Below, in pieces: positions 46,699 to 58,223 of a stretch of 64,000 nt of DNA. The number at the start of each line of letters is the position of its first letter. Position 1 is the stretch's first letter. Made by a program: the position numbers and the translations under genes. The stretch comes from Culex pipiens pallens (lineage: Eukaryota > Arthropoda > Insecta > Diptera > Culicidae). The notes beneath the pieces are model-generated. The model searched no databases, was not told the DNA's origin, and saw only the letters and a list, made by a program, of their open reading frames with translations. Location: assembly GCF_016801865.2 (NCBI RefSeq), contig NC_068939.1:2604001-2668000 (forward strand). Direction: 5' to 3'.

Positions 46699-49600
46699 TT
46701 TTCATAAGTTAGCGTCGATTGTCGTCGATTAGGTAATCGCTGACAGAATAATCGTATTTTGTTAATGATAACAATAAATTATCGTTATCGTCAGACGACA
46801 TGTTTATCGCCGATAAGATTATCGATTAACAAACCTTGGTCGACACCAACGACATCCCGAACCGGCAATTGCCGTGTCAATTTTCGCAAACCGCGCGCAA
46901 AAAAAAACAACATAAAACAATTAAAATTATAATTTGTGCAAACTACCGCAAGTTTAAAATTATTTTTGCAGTTTCGCCGTTTTCTGGCTTCAATGCGTTT
47001 CAGTTGCGCGTCAGCTGGTTTGGGGGAGGTGCTAAACGGACATTTTCCCCGGATGAACCAGTTGGTACAAATATACAGCTACAGCTTTATTGGAAATGTA
47101 ATGCTCGGATATTGCTGCTAATTGCAATCTGCGCTTTCCGGAGCGTTCTAGGAAATGTTCAGAGTGGCGCAATTGTAATTGAAATTTGCGCGACAAATCG
47201 AAAATGAAATGCATTTCATTAGGAGTTGGAAATGGTAGATGATTAATATGCTTGTTTCAGCGCTCATCTGGAAGCACCACTGCACTCTAAAAAGGTGTCA
47301 ATTCGATTATTTATGACTTTACGCATGCCTGAACGGTTGTGGGCAGGTTTTTGCGCTGCGCTGACGAGGCGTTGAAAATGCATCGCACACCCGGTCTGAA
47401 ATGGGAATTTGATGGAATCTATTTTCAACTTATCATCTAACTGGACCACTGCGCTCCGTCGTCGTCGTCCCGGAATGTGCACCGATATCGGTCCGGCGCG
47501 AGCTCATAAATTGATTTTCCATTAGTCTTGGTTGACCTGCATCTGCACTTCTGGGCTGTGTACGACGACGATTTGAATTCAGTGTTCCGCTGCAGTGGTC
47601 AAAGTTTTGTGCACGGATTTCAGCGTGGTAAATCAAGTCCTCCCTGTTGGAATTCCACGGAGCGCCACACGGATCAGGTTCTACGACTTCCTCCACGGGG
47701 CGGCGGCGCGCTCATTGTGTGAAAATGGAGCCGCCTAATCCTCTCTGCATCGATGTGAAACTCTACGCTGGTTGAACATAATCCACAAGAGTTACGGCCG
47801 ACAAAATGGTAACGAACAACAATCGCAGAGAGAGAGGCTTCTAATCAACCGTATCGTTTTAAGCTCCGCGCGGTCACATGGTTCGGGGGAAGGGGCCACC
47901 TACAACAACGGTTTAGTCATGTGTATTGGCCATGTTGTGCACTAAAGTGCCGTTCGCACAAAGCCGGGCCATAAATCAGTGGAGAGAGCCGAGTTGGAAC
48001 CGTTTTGTCGCCCTCTGGTCGACACGCTAGGAAACAAGAACATTAATTGGACGCTTTTATGGGGCAGTTTTCAGAAATCCATACATAACGCATTAGCTGA
48101 TTTTGACAGACCTTTGAAGTTGAAGACTCTTTGTAGCTTTTCACAAAAATTAGAGTCAACCTTCAGGAATCTTAAAAATCTCGCAGAACAAAAACAGATT
48201 CTAAATCACGATCCCCAGCGATCAATCAAAACATCCCATTTCCGCGTGACATTGTTCGCCAAACTAATTGCCGCCCGGTCAGCCAACGATCAGTCATCAG
48301 CGCTCAAGTTCAATGCACTCCACCCTGAAGCTGGGACGTAGGAACATCCCCCTCATCCATCTATCCGACTTGTCGCTCACAGTCTTGAAACGATCCGTGT
48401 CCAATCGGCGGGTGTGCAAATGATCATGTTCCAAGTCTAAATGGAAAACCAGTTTCGCACTGACTGCGCACTTCACCCGGACTCTGGACTTGGACCTTAA
48501 CAACATTAGCCTGACAGGCAACAACCACCCGACCCGGGACCATAGCTGCTGCTGCTGAGCTGGTTGTTTCTAATATGGATTATCATTTTTATTAGCGATC
48601 GACACAGCAGAGAAAAAAATATATCGCTTTGAAATATTAGCCCACGAGCCGCGCGACGACTTCTTCCAAATACCACGGAAATCGCGTCGGATCCTTATCG
48701 CCCGGTTGCAATCTAGCGCCCTCCCCCTTCCGCGCAACCCGAGAATCTATTACGACGAGTCCGGCCGCTGCCGCCGCCGGTTGTAGAAGAGCATACTTTC
48801 CCGTCTGCAGATAAATTTGATTTATTATGTTTGGTCTGGGTGTGTATTAACGAGCGCGCGATGGATGGAGGCCAAATTTAGCACAAATCGTCGAATCATT
48901 AATTGGATCTCGTCGCGGAATCGAACTGTTTACAAACACACAGTTCAGTCCATCGTCGCGCGGAGTTGCGCGCCTCAGTCATAACGCGGGACTTGTCCAT
49001 AAGTGTCGCATTTCTCCGCTGGCCGTAAAACGACGCTCAAGCTCGTAGGAAGTTATGATTCGCAAATGCGCGATCCTGAGCTGGGAGCTCTTGAGCGCGC
49101 GTGTAAATATCGGATTTTTATGGAATCTACCAGGCGCCAGCGGGGCAAAACTTGCGTCGTTGGGTTCGAAAAAAATAAACGGGAACATGACACTTTAAGA
49201 CTGGCACGGTCAAGCTCGATCGTTTGGTGAATTGGCACCATTAAGTAATGTCCAAACAAGGAGTCCGAGACGTGAACAAGAGCGTTTCGTTTAACGACGA
49301 GCCGTTCGTCCGGTGGGGCAGACAAATGAGCTGGACCGTATTCATGGACGGGGTGCTAAATAATAAACTATTAGGTCTAATAGCTTACGGACCCGGTTAT
49401 GGGAGTCCGCCGGTGGTGTCTGATATAAATGTCAATAGCTGTTCGAAATCAGGGTCAGAATGGATCAATTTGAACAGCGTATTTGGCAAGGGACAGTCTA
49501 AATTAAGATTTAAAATCGATCCTTTGAATTGATGGTGATTAAGTCATGTATCCTGAAATAAGGCTTCCTGAACACGTAATAATTGACATAACTTTATTTC

Positions 49601-50308
49601 AGAAGTGGTGAAGAATTACCCTCCAGTTACATCTCCAGATTTAAAGGATTACTAGTCCCCCTCCAAATTATCCCTTCAATCATTAAAACTGACAATTTAG
49701 CGATCATTTGGATGATAAGAAAGTCAACTAAATAATAACAACCTGGAGGGGGAAGAATTGGAAGACTAAATTAATTTTTCAATTGGAACACAAAGTTTAC
49801 TTTTTTTTTATAAAAAATATCGTTAAATTTTTTATGTTTCACTATTTTTTGCTTGAAGGAGTAAGTTGAAGGAGGACTAGCCATTTTTAAAGGGGAGGGG
49901 TAACTGGGAGGTCAATTTACTTCACTTATTTTTGATCATTGCTAAAGAATGAAAAAAGTTTTTTTTTAGAAGATTTGTAAAATCGGTTGGTTGCAGATTC
50001 TCAAAATAGTGTCCACGTGGTTTATGGATGGTCCCCAGATAAGACGACTTTTATAAAAATACGTGTATTGGAAGTTCAACTTTTACTGAACAAAAGTCAA
50101 ATTGAAGAATCGTTCGAATCAAAACCTACAACTCTTCCGAAGACATCAATTTGATTTTAACATACCCATTTTGTATGACCAGCCGGCAAAATGGTATGGA
50201 TAAACTAATGATGCAAAATGGCTTCTTTTGCATAGGAAGTGCATACGCAAAGTATAAAGAAAAAACAAAAAAAAACTTGCAAAAAAATTGCTGAATCCTA
50301 TAGAGTTA
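46699..50308. other. Noncoding stretch
   Basis: 46717-46830 is rich in GATTATCG-type and GATAACG-type short inverted phrases. Frames at 46836-47207, 47979-48341 and 49248-49532 show no recognisable domain. A GCCGAAGACATC-like motif (CTTCCGAAGACATCAATTTG) lies near 50135. Confidence 0.4.
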
Positions 50309-50689
50309 CACATTAGTGTGTGCTTTTACCAAATTCGGTAGTTGAAAAATCGATTAAGTTTAGATTGGTAAACCATCTTTCAAAATGAACAAAATTTTAC
50401 CGAATTTTGGTATGTTTTTAGTGAATTCGATAATTTTCAGTTTGCTGAACAGTCAGCAGTTCAAAATCCGGTAAACTTTACCGAATTCGGTAAAAAAACA
50501 ACAATAATGATGAAACGAAATAAACAATACTGAACTCTACCAACGAATTTCGGTAATTAAAACGAATTCTTTAAATGATACCTAAATCTTAAAAATTTAC
50601 CGGATTCGGTAGTTTTCAGTTTATCGATCGTTCAGAAGTTGAAAAATCGAGTAAATTTAACCGTTTTTGGTATAAAAATCTAAGTGTGA
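50309..50689. mobile_element. MITE-like element rich in TTACCGAATTCGGTA
   Basis: The ends TTACACATTAG and CTAAGTGTGAA are imperfect inverted repeats. The interior repeats the self-complementary phrase TTTACCGAATTCGGTAA, with variants such as ACCAAATTCGGTAGTTGAAAA, at five or more places in both orientations. No coding frame is present. Confidence 0.5.
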
Positions 50690-53600
50690 AGATCTTAATT
50701 GTCATCCTGTCGAATGGTGCATGTTCAGAGTTGCGTTACAAAAGAGTCGATTGCCCAAAAACGATCTCGTGTGCGTGCCAGAAGCAAAACAACTTAATAA
50801 ACAGTTGAAAATGTTCTCACGTGTTTACAACAGCTAATCTGCAACGAGCAGATCCAATCACTACGAGTGACACCTCGCGTGCTTCCAAGTGCAACAAAAT
50901 GCTTCCGTTTCGAGCAATACGCTGGACCCCTGGAATCTAACATCTCTCTAGCCCCGGCACAGCAGCAGCAGTAGCAGCTGTCGCGTGGTCGTAGTCGTCG
51001 TGTGGTGTTAAAATGATTAATTAATTAAACACGCGTGATGCGTCCGATACTAATCGGCTTTGGCGTGCAGCGAACTCGAAAAGTGTTGCCGATATTTGTG
51101 TTCTTACAGAGTGCTACCGCGTCTGGCTACCGCCTAGAAAGAGAGTGGGGCTTTAACCTTTTTTTCTGTGTGTCTCGTGAACAACTTGCAAAACGCGATA
51201 TAAATCAATTCGACCAACGCGCGCGGTTCGACGACGACACGCAACGACCTGAACCGTTGTTGTTGTGGCCACGCGGCACCACCAGACCAGACAAGTGCCG
51301 AGACAGAAGCAAAAACGCTCTGGAGAGGAACAGACTTTTTAGCAGTGGTGTCGAACAATTCCGTTGATTAATATTACTTTATCTTGTTTTATGAGTTTGC
51401 ACTCTCTGCACTCTGGCTGCGGGCCACCGAGTCACGACGACGACGACGACTCCCACTTGTACGCATTCCAGGTCTTCGTCAACGCAGGGCCTGTGTGGTC
51501 GACACGGTCATCCAACCGCGCAGACGACATCCGCGAGGCGTGAACAGGTCCACACCACACTCTGTGCGTACACCAGCAGTTCAGCCGGATCACGCAACAG
51601 TACACGCGCGCGTTCTACATACTTGTATGACCCATCAGTTTTAATTTATGCTACGTACCCCCACCTCTCTACCCCCCTTCGAAATCCGGAGATAACTGCG
51701 TGGCGTGTGGCGAAACGCGCACTAGAATGTCCCCAAACATGGCCTTACGAGGCCGCCTTGGCCGGCTGTCATCCTGCGCCGCTGAAGCTGTGAAGATTAG
51801 CCGAAATTTACGATCACCATTTTCGGGGAAGGTCGGCACGACTAATTTCACAAGCCGCGCGAAGCGCGAAGAAAAAAAAGCCTTTTATATCCCATTCATT
51901 TATGTATCACCGTTTTAACGCCTCCATTCCGATAATCCGTTTGTCATAAGGCCGTTTTGTACGGTACCGCGGGCGGGCGCGATGAGGCGATAGCATCATA
52001 ATAACTATGGTGTGGGAGATGCACGGAAAGATCGGTTCGATGGTGACTTAGTTTAAAGTAACCTGATCCTGAAAGAACATGATTGTAGTACATCTTAGTA
52101 ACCCCGAAAATGTATAACAAAAAAACAGGCCAGGCCTACTGCGTTGTATTAACCGCAGAGACAGATTCTGTTAACTGATCACGTTTCACAAAATCAAGGA
52201 AGGATGCGTGGACATAACGTATCAAACTCATCCTAATCAGTTAGATGTGGTTTGTTAACCAATCCAGAATACCAAAAATGTAATAAAAAAACAATGTTTA
52301 TAAATAATGTTCCGTCCTTTCAGTGCACATAACCCTATTTTTTCGCAATTTCACACATTCCACACTCCTTCGAGCTCAACGAGACGGGTCTAAGTGGCGA
52401 TCAATTAAAAATTATTATAGTCAATAGGCGAAGCTGATTGAGTCGTGCTCGTTTTGGCTCTTGTACCAAAAACAGCACCGTGTAGTGTCACTCATCACAG
52501 AGGACAGTCGGGCAGGGCATCATCGGTTCTCGCGCACAAAGTTTTATTGAACCCCGTTCAAAATTGAGTCGTAAAATTCTAGTAGCGGACGCGCCGCGAC
52601 CAACGACCACTTTAGCGAAATCTCAATTTTATTGGAAATAAAACTTCGATTACGTTAGAGTCAGCGAGGAGCGAGAGATGAGGTCATTTCAGGAGTAATT
52701 GCTCCCGGGCTGAACTAGAATGATAAAATTGTTTTTCGAAGGTCACCGTAATTTTGAGCAGTTCAGGTGAATAGCCCAATAAAACGAGATTGCATGCAAT
52801 AAATGTTTTCAAACTGTAAATTATTTAAATCGGGCAGCCATTTCCACAGGTGTGGTGGCGTCGCCGGAATTGGATATTGCAAAAACCAAAACAACCCATT
52901 CCGTGCATCAGGTGGCTTTCGAATTCAATTTGTCGCCATGTTTATCGATCGGTTTGCGGTGGCGTCTCTGCAATTGGAAAGTTCGGTAGCGACTACCGTT
53001 CGACTTCAGGGCATCGAGACAACTGCTTGGCAAGAAATTTCCTCCTACTCACTGATTGGCGGGGTGGTGTCTCAGGACAGGCCCAGGACCGGCCACCGGC
53101 CACTAACTGCGAGGTGGCCCATAATCGTAAACTACTATCTTTATCGAATGCATAAAACGACTATTCCCCTGTTATTGGTGGCGTTGTTCCTTGATATGGT
53201 CCGCAAAAAGCGCCGTTTCTCCAGGTGATGGCGGTTTGTTAATTGGGTGAAAATAACGGAACTCGACCCAGTTCAATTGAATTCGACCCGGAAAGCAGCA
53301 GCATTTTGAGGACATTTTAAATATTTCGAAATATCACCCCCAAAATGGGACAACATGAGCTTCGGTCGAAAAATTATGAACTCATTTGGGAAACGTGCTG
53401 TTTATGGAAATTGAGCCGCTTTCTTTTGGACGACCTGGCCGCGGCGGGTGGCTGGCACTACGCAGAACACGGCCGGTATTCTGTCTAAATGGTAAATGCG
53501 ATAGACATCCTCCGTGCGAATCGGTTTGATAAACAAGTTTACGGCGAAACTCGCAAGGGGATGGCTAATAAAATTTGCATAATTATGACATAAAAAATCA

Positions 53601-53920
53601 ACCTGCTATTGACAGGTGATCCAATAAAGGCTATGTAAATGATAGGCCTGGGGATTTGTGGAGAGTTGACAAGGTAACGATACCGGTGGCAAAAGCTCGG
53701 GAAAGCTCACCCTCTAAAATCAACATCATTTAGCAGTTTTGAGCTGGAATATTAAAGCATCACAACGAAGATGAATTATTTATGGTTGGAAGTTGATTAT
53801 TCAAACAACTGATTAAATATTATTGTCAGCTTGTATTGCCGCCAATGTGACATTTCTGGGCATACTGTCCATACTTGGTTATCAATTATTTGAAGTTATT
53901 TTCATTTTCTTATTTTTGAG
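50690..53920. other. Noncoding stretch, partly GC-rich
   Basis: About 50.8-51.9 kb is richer in CG dinucleotides than its surroundings, with a GATATAAATC phrase near 51198. It could hold regulatory sequence, but no gene is supported. The frames 51035-51367, 51384-51644 and 52803-53228 have no recognisable domain. Confidence 0.4.
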
Positions 53921-55687
53921 AGCAGCTCCCTCCGTGTACGCACGAGAGCATGCAGCTAGTGCTCAGTGCTCCATCGTTTTTTTCGATTTTTTCGCCGTAA
54001 TTGATTGTGGTTACCCGCGAGTTTGCTTCTCCAGCACGCCAAAGGCCGGCCGTGGCCGTGGCAGTTCGAGTGCGGCCTCGAAAAACCCGCGAAGTTCGTC
54101 TACCGGCCGTGTGCAAAAAGGTAAACAAACGAACGCCATGTCGACTGCCATCGCGCAGGGGAGCGTCAGCGCTGAAGGCATCGACAAAAAGTTACTACAT
54201 CCCGGATATGTCCCAAGATCACCAGTGCGAACCCGTTCCGGTACTTCCGGTGCCACGACCAGTGGCACATCAACATCCGCCAACATCCCCATCAGGAACG
54301 AGTTCCAGATGCTGAGCGACGACGAAGAAAATAACAACTCTGACGGTAGCAGCACTACCGACGACGACGACGACGATGATGGTCGTGCACGGAAAAAAGT
54401 GCCGACGTCAAAAAAGAACAACTCTCCAGTGCGTAGACCACCTCCAATTTTTGTTTTGGACACGTTAGCGGACGATGTTGACGAGTTGCTGGAAGGCCTC
54501 GGATATTGTCTGAAAATCGGTAAGTCGGCAGTGCAAGTGATCACACTGACCAAAAAGAATTTCGACCTGGTGTTTGAAGAATTGAAGCGTAGCAACTTCA
54601 ACTTCTACACATTCAACCCCGAGAAGCCCCCTGTTAAGGTCGTCTTGCAGGGTTATCAAGACCGTCCGATCTCCGACCTGAAGGGTCACCTTTCGGACGC
54701 CGGAATAAAACCGCGGGAGATTAAAGTGCTCTCGCGCAAGGCAACGGTAACAGGTACACACACACTGTACCTGTTGTACTTCGACCGCGGCACCGTCAAG
54801 ATCCAAGACCTGCGGCGGACTAAAACGTTGGACGGTTTTTGGGTAAACTGGCGGTTTTACACCAAGAACCCGACGGACGTAGCGCAATGCCACCGTTGCC
54901 TGAAATTCGGACACGGCTCGCGGAACTGCAACCTCCGGCCCCGCTGCGTGAAGTGCGGTGAGTCACACCTCTCGGAGGCGTGCGCACTGCCACGAAAGGC
55001 GGACTTGGGGGACAAGGCAGAACAAACCAAGCCGCGCGTAAAGTGCGCGAACTGTGACGGCAACCATACCGGCAATTACCGCGGATGCGTCGCGCGCAAG
55101 GCTTACCTCGAGGAGCAGGAAAAGAGGAAGAAGAAAGCGTCCCACCCTCCTCAGCGAAGTACGAGCGCAGCCGTTCCTGCAGCTGGACAGCGTACGGTTC
55201 CAGCGGAAAACTCAGCGTTCCCTCCTGGTTGGGGGCGTTCGTTCGCCAGCGTGGTCGCTGCCGGTAGCGGCAGTACGGCCCAGCAAGAAGTCACCGGAGA
55301 AGATCTCTTCACCCTGCCGGAGTTCTTTGCTCTCGCGGGGGAGATGATGACGCGGTTTCGGAGCTGCCGGAACAAGGCAGAACAATTCCTGGCCCTTGGG
55401 GAACTGATGATCAAACACATCTACAAAGGATAAATTACCTGTGATCTATATATAAGCTTACTCTTCCTCTATCCCCTTTCCTTTGCAATTTCTGTAAGTT
55501 TTTTTTATAGTTTTTTCTTACTCTTGCTAGTGCCAGCTAGTGCCTTAGTTAAAGAAATAATTGTTCCTAAATGGATTATGATGCAACACACAGCTGTAAG
55601 GAACTCCAAAACTCTGTTATGCACTTCAAAATAACTCATTGTATCTTGATTATTCACCAATAAAACCAAATTGAATTGAAAATTGAA
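53921..55687 (+). mobile_element. ORF1-only Jockey-like non-LTR element (half-LINE)
   Basis: The element is bounded by a perfect 11-bp target-site duplication, TTATTTTTGAG, at 53910-53920 and 55688-55698. It starts AGCAGCTCCCTCCG, has about 217 bp before the likely ORF1 start, an intact gag-like ORF1, and a 254-bp 3' untranslated region. An AATAAA lies near 55660, followed by a tail of AATTGAATTGAAAATTGAA, a 3' end style common in Jockey-type elements. No endonuclease or reverse-transcriptase ORF follows ORF1, although autonomous Jockey elements carry ORF2 directly downstream. Duplications at both outer ends show that the short form itself was inserted, or that ORF2 was lost afterwards with no damage to either end. 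Comparable cases are HeT-A of Drosophila and HAL1 of mammals (established knowledge). Confidence 0.85.
54138..55433 (+). CDS. Gag-like ORF1 protein of non-LTR retrotransposon
   Basis: It encodes 431 residues from the first in-frame ATG inside the element. The frame stays open to 53823, but the ATG there lies in host flank, outside the target-site duplication. In order, it has a Ser/Thr-rich N-terminus, an acidic run of seven Asp (residues 75-81), and a PRE_C2HC-like region (about 160-250; KVVLQGYQDRPISDLKGHL, ending FYTKNPTDVAQ). Three zinc knuckles follow: C251-x2-C-x4-H-x4-C264, C270-x2-C-x3-H-x4-C282 and C303-x2-C-x3-H-x6-C317. After these come a Lys/Arg-rich stretch (318-334) and the C-terminal FTLPEFFALAGEMM helix region. 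Such proteins bind element RNA and form ribonucleoprotein particles for target-primed retrotransposition. No frameshift or stop interrupts it. Without ORF2 it would need a reverse transcriptase supplied by another element. Confidence 0.9.
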   Translation: MSTAIAQGSVSAEGIDKKLLHPGYVPRSPVRTRSGTSGATTSGTSTSANIPIRNEFQMLSDDEENNNSDGSSTTDDDDDDDGRARKKVPTSKKNNSPVRRPPPIFVLDTLADDVDELLEGLGYCLKIGKSAVQVITLTKKNFDLVFEELKRSNFNFYTFNPEKPPVKVVLQGYQDRPISDLKGHLSDAGIKPREIKVLSRKATVTGTHTLYLLYFDRGTVKIQDLRRTKTLDGFWVNWRFYTKNPTDVAQCHRCLKFGHGSRNCNLRPRCVKCGESHLSEACALPRKADLGDKAEQTKPRVKCANCDGNHTGNYRGCVARKAYLEEQEKRKKKASHPPQRSTSAAVPAAGQRTVPAENSAFPPGWGRSFASVVAAGSGSTAQQEVTGEDLFTLPEFFALAGEMMTRFRSCRNKAEQFLALGELMIKHIYKG

Positions 55688-55755
55688 TTATTTTTGAGTT
55701 CAAATTCGATTTCTGTCCCACATCTTGTATTACACAACTCGACATTTTGAAAGTC

Positions 55756-56120
55756 GATGTCAGTGAACATTTCAGTTTTGTCAAGGTATAATAGATTTGA
55801 TCTCCTTGAACATGCTTAAATTGATAGAATTGAATTTGAGTGCATTTCCTGTCAATAAATAAAATTGCAAATTTCGGGTGTATGGGATTATCTTAAACAA
55901 CTATGCGCACCCTCTTACAAGCCTTCATGCGCATCCCCTTATTTTTGCTACTTTCATAGAAAAACGTGGATACTTAGGTTGCTAAATATGATTCCATACC
56001 ATTAATACCCAAAACTTAAAATTTTATTTATATACACGAAATTCACTAAAATTCAGGTCTATCAATTGGAGCATGTTCAGTGAGCTCAAATCTATCATAC
56101 CTTGATGAAACTGAAGCGTT
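55756..56120. mobile_element. Foldback MITE family, copy D
   Basis: The left end reads TTCAGTTTTGTCAAGGTATA then ATAGATTTG. The right end reads AAATCTATCATACCTTGATG then AAACTGAAGCG. AATAAATAAAATTGCAAATT and CAACTATGCGCACCC match copies A and B. It begins about 60 bp after the LINE insertion, in sequence that also precedes copy A (ACATTTTGAAAGTCGATGTC versus CAATTTTGAAGTTGACGTC). Confidence 0.75.
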
Positions 56121-57755
56121 AAAAAAATGTTAAAAAATGTCGAATCGCTTTGGAGATTTGTTGAAGTCATCTTTGATCAGCTCCACAAAAAAAGGGATCT
56201 GATTGCTCCATAAAGACTCAATCTCTCACGAATACAAATCTAAGGCGACGAAAAACAGCTCTGACCGTTTTCTTCCGTTTGTCACTACCATCGTTACCGA
56301 ATACTCTCTCTGTGCTCTCCCTCTCACTCCAATCGAGCAGTACAGTGAATGGCTCAGAGAGGCTGATTGCGCTATCTTGCTCAATGCTGAGTCTGCAAAC
56401 GGCTATGTTTTGGTCATTCATTCAATGTTATCAAGAATGTTTTGCAATTTTGTTGATAACACAACATCAAAGACACATTTGTCAGCAATTTCCACCATGC
56501 AGAATATAAATTGACGGCAAACTGTGATAGTGCAGGCCAACTGAGTGCCTCGCTGGTATTTCGTTTGATTCTCTCCTCTCTGGACATATTCAATTGTGAC
56601 TAGCGTGTCGTGTTCGCTCACGAATGGTCTTGCCGGTCGGCAAGGATTCGTTCGGCGATGAGCTAGTGATTTGTGATTTTTGAAACGAAAATCAGGACCC
56701 TTGACACAAAGTGGTTCGACTCTCTGAAGATTCGATAGTCGAAAGTAAAATCGTGAGTGGTGGAAATTGGAAACAAACATCCAAAGTTTTAATTCCAGAA
56801 CCATATATCACCTTCTTCCTGCGTCAAAGTGACACCTCTTTGATCACCGGCTACCGATCCGATCGTCGCGATAACGCTCGATCGTTCAAGCTCGCCCAGC
56901 TCATCGATAAACTAGTCATGTAAGACGCGACTTGGAAGTGGGCTGTCCACCGGTGATCGAAAAGCGTTTTGTAAGGTAAATAAAAATTATAAGCCGAGAG
57001 AGAAGCGCCCGTGTTTACCTGTTTACATTCGAATAAAATTAAGGTTTACAATTTTTTCTCCATACAACACACACACAAAATCGACAACCGCTCGCCGGCC
57101 ACAGGACAGAGATGTAATAAATTATCCGGTGATAAATGATCGCTTCCAGAGGCGTTTCGGAGTTAGTAAATCAAACTGTCACTCGCCAGGCGTTTCACGC
57201 ACACCGCTTCTTCGCCCGCTGTAACTCGCCGTACTCGGTACTGAAGTTCGGGAGGAGCCGAAGAGGGGTTATGTTCAAATTGCTCAACTTTCCGCGGTTC
57301 GACAGAGGGGAACAAAACCGAACCCCGAACGAGTCAACAAGATATATGTCACTTGATAGGCCACACAGTTCAGAACTGTTCAGAACGATGTGCGGTGGCT
57401 AATAGTTTTAGAACTGCCGTTTGTTTACGTTTTTTTGCGGCTTACCCCGGGACAATAATCGGCAGCTCAAAATGATCGGATTTGGGCGATAAAAGTTATT
57501 TATGGCGAGCACGCCAGAACCACTCACGGAAGCCGGTAAGGGGTGAAAAAGCTGCTCAATTATGCCACGTTATCGGTCACGTCAAGCTGGGTGATTACGA
57601 TTTTTTTGTTTGTGGAATGTTACACTGGTATTTGTCAGAAGATGCCATCGTCGAGAGGAGTGAATGTTTAGGGTATTTTTTGTGAAATATTCATACCTAT
57701 TGGAATTCTGCTACCGATACGAAAATCAAACATTTTAAAACATAAATTTTAAAGC
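56121..57755. other. Noncoding stretch upstream of the BTB gene
   Basis: Frames at 56203-56514, 56418-56804, 56711-56923 and 57136-57402 have no recognisable domain and overlap on both strands. The 1 kb before the BTB gene may hold its regulatory sequence, but no specific element is identified. Confidence 0.4.
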
Positions 57756-57760
57756 TCAGT
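57756..57760 (+). promoter_or_regulatory. Possible initiator (TCAGT) of the BTB gene
   Basis: TCAGT, the arthropod initiator consensus, lies 27 bp before the ATG of the BTB gene. The upstream region is AT-rich with TTTTAAAA, but there is no clear TATA box. This would imply a very short 5' untranslated region. Confidence 0.3.
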
Positions 57761-57786
57761 CAAACAAGTGTATCATTGCAGCAATC

Positions 57787-58215
57787 ATGTCTAGCTTTTC
57801 AAAAAAGAAGAAATATAACGTGCGAACAAGTTTGAATCTTCGAACGGGATATCTGCTCAACAATCCTCGCTTTTCGGATGCTCGATTCATCGTAGGGCGC
57901 GAAAGGAGAGTGATTCATGCCAACCGATACCCGCTGATCAAGGCTAGTGAAGTGTTCAGTCGCATGTTTGAAGAGTCGCTCAACCCAGCTGGATCGATAA
58001 AAGTGAAGGACATCAAGCCAAAGATATTTCTTGAAATGCTTAGGTTCATTTACTACGGGTCACCGAATATCAAAAACTGCAACGTTAGAGGAATGCTGTA
58101 CGCCGCCGAAAAGTATCAACTGTCTGTCCTTAGGAAACTGTGCGAAATGGTCATTGCTAGTAGTGCCAGTAATACGTTAAAATGTGAACATGTGAAGGAT
58201 GAGGATGTGCAATAA
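57787..58215 (+). CDS. Short BTB/POZ domain protein, single exon
   Basis: It encodes 142 residues. A basic N-terminal tail (FSKKKKYNVR) precedes one BTB/POZ domain at about residues 27-125. Visible landmarks are NPRFSDARFIVG, VIHANRYPLIKASEVFSRMF, IKVKDIKPKIFLEMLRFIYY and MLYAAEKYQLSVLRKLCEMV. These correspond to the BTB order of strand, core helices, dimer-face strand and the LLYAAxKY helix. The usual A-H-R of the domain is altered to A-N-R. The pattern is closest to the BTBD1/2/3/6 group, but the BACK and PHR domains that follow there are absent and the frame ends soon after BTB. BTB domains mediate dimerisation and often Cullin3 binding. It is intronless as seen, with AATAAA three bases after the stop, so it may be a retrogene or a genuinely short BTB-only gene. 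Confidence 0.8.
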   Translation: MSSFSKKKKYNVRTSLNLRTGYLLNNPRFSDARFIVGRERRVIHANRYPLIKASEVFSRMFEESLNPAGSIKVKDIKPKIFLEMLRFIYYGSPNIKNCNVRGMLYAAEKYQLSVLRKLCEMVIASSASNTLKCEHVKDEDVQ

Positions 58216-58217
58216 CT

Positions 58218-58223
58218 AATAAA
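58218..58223 (+). terminator. Polyadenylation signal AATAAA of the BTB gene
   Basis: AATAAA starts three bases after the TAA stop codon. A second signal further downstream could also be used; none is clearly better. Confidence 0.5.

Noticed and set aside
53823..54137. N-terminal 105 residues of the 536-codon frame, partly hydrophobic
   Set aside because: The first part lies outside the element's target-site duplication and the rest looks like 5' untranslated sequence. ORF1 more likely starts at 54138.
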